DNA from: Volvox africanus
Taxonomy: Eukaryota; Chlorophyta; Chlorophyceae; Chlamydomonadales; Volvocaceae
Length of the DNA: 64,000 nucleotides
Assembly: GCA_030268105.1 (NCBI GenBank)
Contig: BSDZ01000010.1
Coordinates: forward strand, 4,068,001-4,132,000
Direction: 5' to 3'
In this document: one piece after another, positions 58,374 to 64,000 of the stretch
Layout of the letters: every line of letters starts with the position of its first letter
How positions within the stretch are numbered: position 1 is the stretch's first letter
Made by a program: the position numbers and the translations under genes
Notes under the pieces: generated by a model
What the model was told of the DNA's origin: nothing
The model's database searches: none
What the model saw: only the letters and a program-made list of their open reading frames with translations

Positions 58374-59374
58374 TGTTGTATCCCTTTTTGCTGCTCATGC
58401 ACTTATCTGCACATCTAAATGTTAAGTGCCAAGTGCCAATGTGCTTGCAACACAAGCCAAACTAATTGGCAGCGGAAGACTTAGGAGATAAGACAGGAGT
58501 GAAAAGGTTACAACTTATGGTCAATTATATGAGATGCGGTGTGTTCTATTGTATTCCTCTTCACTGCTCATGCACTTATCTGCACGTCTAAACATTAAGT
58601 GCCAAGTGCTGAATGCTCACAAGGCAGATCAAAGCATTCGGACGCATGGGCAGCAGAAGACTTCAGAGTGAAAAGGTTACAACTTACAGTTCAATAGATG
58701 CCATGCAGTGCAATCGTCTATCAGAACCGATGCCAAGTGATCATCATCTAACCAACTATTAATGCTCAGGCTCGGCTCAGGCCAAATGTAGTGTAATATA
58801 GTTCAATAGGATAGTATAGAAGATTGTCCGATTTCAGCTGTAAAAGCTTGTGCTATTCGGCTGCCCTTACACATATTATACTCGAGATACTGATACCCGG
58901 TACAAATATCACACCAGATCGTCGATTCACAAGTGTGATAAGCCCTAGCAGACGTATCATCGATATTCGCATGCAGTATATTTGTCATTAACAAGCCTTC
59001 CCAGAATTTATGCAATGCGAAGGGCCGAATATCAATATTTGGTTGCCAACTAACCACTGTGGTCGTCGCACTTCTCACAATTATGTGTCGATCATGCCAG
59101 CATTGATGTTATAATATTGTAAAATTTTTACTTAACAATTCATGCCATTTTAATTCTTATTAACCATCTATGCCCACTCGATCCGAACATTCGTTAGTTG
59201 ACAGATTAATGATACAGCTGATGCAACACAACACAAAGAATCCCAATTTTATGGATTACGCATTGCATAGCTATCTAAATATATACAAATATATCTATTG
59301 TTAGCAATGCATTGATTACGTCCACTTATCGTCTTGCCAGATTGCATCGACAATAATCAAACCGTAATACAACA
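58374..59374 (-). repeat. 3' LTR of chromovirus copy A
   Basis: The LTR is bounded by TGTTGT and ACAACA and is about 1001 bp. It is related along its length to 60496-61309 but longer because of an internal duplication. A GGAGGGGGGATAG purine tract on the minus strand abuts its right side. Confidence 0.75.
58391..58733. repeat. ~172-bp direct duplication inside LTR A
   Basis: The block starting CTCATGCACTTATCTGCAC and ending near GTGAAAAGGTTACAACTTA occurs at about 58392 and again at about 58566, with moderate divergence. The related LTR at 60496-61309 has one copy. Confidence 0.75.
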
Positions 59375-60490
59375 ACTATCCCCCCTCCTGTTTGCAGCGT
59401 CTTCATTGCATCATGCAGCATCGACTGGAGGGATCATTGAACTGAGAGGCATGCAAACGAGCCTCTTCTATAATAGGCTTCATGTCCGGCGAGAAATCCT
59501 AAGAGTTATGCTCATTAGGATACCCGGTCCATTTAACCAAGTACTTGTGCACCGTGTGCTTGTGTTTGTGCCTACCCACACGACGAGTACGATAGTCCAG
59601 CACACGCTTCACATCATACACCTTCTGCTTCCCTGCAATTCAGGTCTCAGGGCCCAGTTCTACTGGTACAGGGGCGTTAGTGGCATTGGTGATGGGTTCA
59701 GTGCCACGGTAGGGGTGGATCAACAAAACATGAAATGTGGGGTGGATATTCATGTCAGTGGGCAACGCAAGCTTGACAGCCGCATTCCTAACCATGCGCA
59801 CAATGGGGTAGGGTCCAATCCAGCGGGGCAAAAGCTTCCGGGACCCCTTGAAAAAAGAGCGTAGGTTTTTCGTGCTCAATAAAACCATCTGCCCCCACGA
59901 GAAAGTCACATCCAGTTTGGACTTGTTGTAGTAATCCGTTGTTTGTTGCTGCGCCGCGTCCAAACATGCCTTCACGTCTGTCATTCGGGATAAAAAGGAC
60001 TTGGCAAAGGTCTTAGCCGCAGGGACATTCATCTCTAGCTCACACCACACGGGTAGCGCGGGGTGAAACCCATAATTCAAGAAGAACGGGGTTTGTTAAC
60101 AGCATTGTTAAGCGCAAACTCTGCCGCAGTCAAATATGTATCCCAGACACGAGGTGTGCGACCAAAATTGCGCAACATGTCACCCAACGTGTGGTTCGTG
60201 CATTCAGTTTGTCCATCAGACTGTGGGTGGTATACCGTGCTCAGGTTAACTTGCATGCCAACCAGCTTGCAGAGCGCTTCCCAAAACTTAGACGTGAATT
60301 GACCTCTGCGGTCCGACACCACGTTCTTAGGAATGCCATGCAACCGAACCACATTGTCAAAAAAACAGCCGTGCCGTTTGCTCAGCAGTGCAGGACGACG
60401 TGCATGGCGCTAGGTGAACCATTTCAGTCAAACGGTCTACCATGACGAGCACGGAGTCATATCCCCCCTTAGTTTTGGGTTATCAGCGTG
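59375..60490 (-). pseudogene. Chromovirus copy A: integrase C-terminal part and chromodomain, decayed
   Basis: The fragment aligns with the intact frame of copy B: RLHGIPKNVVSDRRGQFTSK, YHPQSDGQTECTNHTLGDM, NYGFHPALPVWCELE, LLPRWIGPYPIVRMV and a chromodomain segment KYLVKWTGYPNEHNS that then hits a stop. A small deletion removes residues near the integrase end, and frame changes occur near 60.08 and 60.37 kb. It breaks off at about 60490, within the sequence matching LPKTEGGYDAV of copy B. Confidence 0.88.
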
Positions 60491-60495
60491 GGTCA
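60491..60495. repeat. Predicted target-site duplication GGTCA of chromovirus copy B
   Basis: These five bases lie between copy A pol sequence and the outer end of the copy B 3' LTR. The partner would be beyond the right edge of the window. Confidence 0.35.
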
Positions 60496-61309
60496 TGTTG
60501 TACCTCTCGTTCGCGTTTGCTCATCAGTATCTGCACGTCTGGAGACTATCGACACCGATGCGCGAGCACTTGCAAGTACAGCAAAGCAAGCGAGAGCAAA
60601 CAGAGACAGCGGAAGACTTCAAGACGAAGAGAGATATAACTTACGGTCTTACAGATCGGAATGATGCAATGGACGAAATCGCCGTCAGCGCCGGAAGCAA
60701 GCAATCATCATGCGGCGGTGATTAGCGAAGTTCATGCTTAGCTCGGGCTAAGTAGAATATCGTATAGCAATAATAGTGTAGAACACACAAGTGTTCTCCG
60801 GTATCGAATGTCTTGTCTAGCTTAGCCGTCCTCGCATCTGTTATACTCGCAGCATCGCAGTGCCGTACGATTCACATTAGGAGGCCGATCCTAGATGTGA
60901 CAACCCTACTGCGTATGGGCGATGTCAACATATAAGCCTTTCCGGCATTCGCATGATGCAAGGGTCCGGATAACGATATCCGGTTGCAGGGCATGTATCG
61001 CGACGAGTGCGGCGCTCTCAACGTGTGCTTAAATGAAGTAATATTATATCAGATAATATTACTTATCGTTTCGTAGCACGAGCATAATGCGCACTTCAAT
61101 GCTTCGGGCTTTCATGCATGCTAGGCGGATTTGCCATGGTGCGATGTCGCGATGGATAATGACAACATGCCAGATGCATATATAAATGTATGCGAATACA
61201 TTTATATCATGCAGATTCATTCATATGTAATGCGTTCATCACAAAAGCACTTCGCCTCGTAAGATCGCGTCGACCTACGCGTCGGCGGGAAATGAACCGT
61301 AGCACAACA
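60496..61309 (-). repeat. 3' LTR of chromovirus copy B
   Basis: The 814-bp LTR has TGTTGT/ACAACA ends. A GGGAGGGGGGATAA purine tract on the minus strand lies next to its right end, directly after the pol stop. Confidence 0.8.
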
Positions 61310-64000
61310 ATTATCCCCCCTCCCGTATGCAGCGTCCTCGCTGCATCATACAGCATCGACTGCAGGGGTCATTGGGCTTGCGTGGCACGTTTGCGGGCTT
61401 CTTCGAGCAGGGGTTTCATGTCCTGTGAGAAGTTGCGTGCCGGTTCCCATGAGTTGTGCTCGTCGGTATACCCTGTCCACTTAACCAAGTACTCGTGTAC
61501 TGTTCGCTTACGTCGGTGTCGGCCCACACGACGCGCGCGATAATCTAACACCCGCTCCACATCGTAAAACTTCTGTTTACCAGCGATCCAGGTCTCGGGA
61601 ACTGGTTCGATCGCTGCGGGGGCGTTAGCAGGCTCAGGGACGGGTTCCGTATTACGATACGGACGAACAAGCGATACGTGAAACGTGGGGTGAATGGTCA
61701 TATCAGCGGGCAATGCAAGCTGCACAGCCACATTCCCAACCATGCGCACGACAGGGTACGGACCAATCCAGCGGGGTAAGAGTTTTCGGGATCCGTCGGC
61801 CAAGGAACGCAAGTTCTTGGTGCTTAGCAACACAAGTTGACCCTCCGAAAACGTCACATCCTGCTTGGATTTGTTGTAGTATTCCGTCGTTCGTTGCTGC
61901 GCCGCGTCCAAACACGACTTCGCGTCTGTGATTCGGGACATAAAAGACTTGGCAAAAAGTTTAGCAGCAGGCACGTTCACTTCCAACTCACGCCACACGG
62001 GTAGCGCGGGATGAAATCCGTAGTTAAGAAAGAACGGACTTTTGCCTGTAGAGCGGTTAACAGCGTTGTTAAGCGCGAATTCTGCCGCAGTCAAATACGT
62101 ATCCCAAACGAGTGGTGTGCGACCAGCATAATTGCGCAACATATCACCCAACGTGCGGTTTGTGCGTTCGGTTTGACCATCAGTCTGCGGGTGATACGCC
62201 GTACTCAGGTTGACGCGCATGCCAACTAGTTTGCAGAGCGCTTCCCAAAACTTAGACGTGAACTGTCCACCGCGGTCCGAGATCACATTTTTGGGAATCC
62301 CGTGTAACCGAACCACATTATCGAAAAACAAACGTGCGGTTTGCTCAGCCGTGCAGGATGATGTGCATGGTGCTAGGTGAACCATCTTAGTCAGACGATC
62401 GACCATTACGAACACCGCATCGTATCCCCCCTCAGTTTTGGGCAGCGCGACTACGAAGTCCATGGAAACACTTTCCCAAGGCGCATCCGGGACAGGCAAC
62501 GGTTGCAACAACCCATGGCCCTTACTGGACAAAGCCTTATTGCGCTGGCACAGACTGCATGTCTGGACGAAGTTCGCCGCATCCTTAGCCAAACGAGGCC
62601 ACCAAAAGGAACGTTGCACCAAGTCGATCAATCGCTTGCTACCAGGGTGTCCTGCTAACGGGTCCTCGTGGAACCGCGCAAGGATGTCGTAGCGTAGCGC
62701 GTCGTCGTTCGGAACGACGATTTGCGTAGCTGCACCCTCCGTCCTTAGCCAAAGGCCATTCTGCTTGCGAAGGTTTTCTACATTAGCCGGGTCCGCGAAC
62801 CAGGCGTCTGCGTTGTAGGCAACCTTCAACCGCTCCGCGAGGTCCGTCGCGATCGGTACCTCCTCGCTACGCGGCCGCACGACAGGCGCTGCCAAAATTG
62901 CAGTGTGTAGCGACGGATGTCGACTGAGAGCATCGGCAATATTCAATTTACCAGAAATATACTCCCAGGTGCAGTTGAACCTAGCTAGATATTCCATCCA
63001 CCTAGCTTGACGGCGGTTCAACGTCGGAACGCTTTGCAAAAACGTTAGGGGCTTGTGGTCAGTCTTTAAAGTAAACGGGCGTCCCTCGAGGTAACAGCGC
63101 CATTCCTTTAAAGCATGCAGCACGGCCAGAAGCTCCTGTTCCCCGGTGGTGTAGCGAATTTCCGCACCAGAAAACTTCTTACTCGTGAAGGCGATCGGTC
63201 GCCCTTCCTGTAACAATACAGCGCCACTTCCAAATATTGAGGCATCAGACACTACCTCAACACGAAATGGCAACGAGTAATCAGGGAATGCAAGGGTGAC
63301 ATCTTCGGCAACGATTCGTTTGAGCTCTTCGAATGCCCGCTGGCATTGCGACGTCCACGACTCGAGTGAAACGAAAACGCCTTTGCGAGTTAAGTTAGTA
63401 AGCGGGGCCGCAATGATGGAATATTTTTCAATGAACTTTCGGAAATAATTGGTCAAGCCAAGGAACTTACGCAGCTCCGTGAGGTTCTGAGGCGCGGGCC
63501 AATCGCGAACCACGGCGACCTTCCGCGGGTCCATCTTCACACCGGTGGCCGACACAATGTGGCCCAAATATTCCACCTGAGGCTGCGCCCAAAAGCATTT
63601 GGCGCGTTTAGCAAACAATTGCTCCCGCCTCATAACGTCGAGCACGAGCCGAAGATGCTCCAAGTGCTCCTCGCGCGTCTTAGAATATACCAAGATGTCA
63701 TCCAGGTAGCAAACAACGAATCTGTCGATAAACGGCCTAAACATTCGGTCCATAACCGCCTGAAACGTCGCAGGGGCGTTAGTCAAACCAAACGATAGGA
63801 CCGTATACTCAAAGTGACCGAAGGGCGTCCGAAAAGCGGTTTTCGGGATATCAGAGGCAGCGATGCGAATCTGATTGTAGCCCTGTTGTAAGTCAATTGA
63901 GGAAAAATAAGCCGAGCCCTTCAGCTTATCCAACAGGTCGTCAACGCGTGGCAAAGGGTAGCGATTTTTCACCGTATTCACATTTAACCCCCGGTAATCG
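61310..64000 (-). mobile_element. Chromovirus (Ty3/gypsy with chromodomain) copy B, internal region, runs off right edge
   Basis: The internal region follows the 3' LTR at 60496-61309 and contains an uninterrupted pol frame. Gag, protease and the 5' LTR would be to the right of the window. Because the left end lies inside the integrase sequence of copy A, copy B probably inserted into copy A. Confidence 0.88.
61369..64000 (-). CDS. Chromovirus pol: reverse transcriptase, RNase H, integrase, chromodomain (partial)
   Basis: More than 870 residues are open without a stop. RT enters from the window edge (DYRGLN, then YPLPRVDDLLDKL), with YFSSIDLQQGYNQI, AFRTPFGHFEYTVLSFGLTN and the catalytic CYLDDILVYSKT. 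RNase H follows (VVSDASIFGSGAVL, ELLAVLHALKEWR, LKTDHKPL). Integrase has the HHCC finger (HPGSKRLIDLVQRSFWWP ... CSLCQRNK) and the core with MDFVVALPKTEGGYDAVF, ISDRGGQFTSKFWEAL and TAYHPQTDGQTERTNR. The C-terminus carries a chromodomain (VERVLDYRARRVG ... YLVKWTGYTDEHNSWEPARN) that in this family directs insertion to modified chromatin. The open frame suggests a young, possibly active copy. Confidence 0.92.
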   Translation of the reverse strand, partial: DYRGLNVNTVKNRYPLPRVDDLLDKLKGSAYFSSIDLQQGYNQIRIAASDIPKTAFRTPFGHFEYTVLSFGLTNAPATFQAVMDRMFRPFIDRFVVCYLDDILVYSKTREEHLEHLRLVLDVMRREQLFAKRAKCFWAQPQVEYLGHIVSATGVKMDPRKVAVVRDWPAPQNLTELRKFLGLTNYFRKFIEKYSIIAAPLTNLTRKGVFVSLESWTSQCQRAFEELKRIVAEDVTLAFPDYSLPFRVEVVSDASIFGSGAVLLQEGRPIAFTSKKFSGAEIRYTTGEQELLAVLHALKEWRCYLEGRPFTLKTDHKPLTFLQSVPTLNRRQARWMEYLARFNCTWEYISGKLNIADALSRHPSLHTAILAAPVVRPRSEEVPIATDLAERLKVAYNADAWFADPANVENLRKQNGLWLRTEGAATQIVVPNDDALRYDILARFHEDPLAGHPGSKRLIDLVQRSFWWPRLAKDAANFVQTCSLCQRNKALSSKGHGLLQPLPVPDAPWESVSMDFVVALPKTEGGYDAVFVMVDRLTKMVHLAPCTSSCTAEQTARLFFDNVVRLHGIPKNVISDRGGQFTSKFWEALCKLVGMRVNLSTAYHPQTDGQTERTNRTLGDMLRNYAGRTPLVWDTYLTAAEFALNNAVNRSTGKSPFFLNYGFHPALPVWRELEVNVPAAKLFAKSFMSRITDAKSCLDAAQQRTTEYYNKSKQDVTFSEGQLVLLSTKNLRSLADGSRKLLPRWIGPYPVVRMVGNVAVQLALPADMTIHPTFHVSLVRPYRNTEPVPEPANAPAAIEPVPETWIAGKQKFYDVERVLDYRARRVGRHRRKRTVHEYLVKWTGYTDEHNSWEPARNFSQDMKPLLEEARKRATQAQ

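Noticed and set aside
1..64000. CRISPR arrays, riboswitches, bacterial operons, rRNA
   Set aside because: None seen. Apart from the IS256 fragment the window has eukaryotic gene structure throughout.

Overview
The window is nuclear DNA from a eukaryote, most likely a chlamydomonadalean (volvocine-type) green alga. The evidence is a photosystem I antenna gene (LHCA1) split by many short introns, GT-AG junctions whose phases can be followed from exon to exon, TGTAA motifs downstream of several stops in the style of volvocine polyadenylation signals, and a population of Ty1/copia and Ty3/chromovirus elements. The species cannot be fixed from the sequence alone. All host genes were assembled by hand from open frames, splice signals and phase continuity, so exon edges are predictions.

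Host genes, left to right. Positions 1-7516 (+) hold the 3' part of a Timeless/Tof1/Swi1-like replication-fork protein with a four-fold internal repeat. 14315-14881 (-) is a small coiled-coil protein. 15858-17266 (-) is LHCA1, with an 18-nt micro-exon. 18357-20744 (-) is a DUF1749-type alpha/beta hydrolase. 21095-27079 (-) is a long coiled-coil protein of unknown function. 28985-31879 (-) is GET4, of the tail-anchored protein insertion pathway, with a predicted 13-nt micro-exon. It is head-to-head with 32320-35022 (+), a CCDC6/DUF2046-like coiled-coil protein. 35898-39065 (-) holds one or two unknown genes, one with predicted membrane segments. 41652-44456 (-) is isocitrate lyase of the glyoxylate cycle. 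53956-56188 (-) is a DUF716/TMEM45-like membrane protein. These genes do not form a pathway; they are ordinary single-copy neighbours.

Mobile DNA fills most of the rest. 10134-12430 is an internally deleted Ty3-type element with a 5-bp target duplication. 45367-50907 is a copia-type element with 90-bp terminal repeats, a putative half-tRNA primer site, an in-frame 48-bp minisatellite and a deleted integrase core. 57613-58200 is a decayed copia RNase H. 58374-64000 holds two related chromoviruses in the same orientation; the right one appears to be inserted inside the left one and runs off the window.

The most unexpected item is 13743-14210: an AT-rich, bacterial-looking 5' fragment of an IS256-family transposase, embedded between AT-rich simple repeats. 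It resembles transposases of Rickettsiales-type endosymbionts and may be a bacterial fragment captured in the algal chromosome. The other notable observations are the four-fold Timeless repeat, the micro-exons, and a perfect 13-bp hairpin in the LHCA1 3' region.
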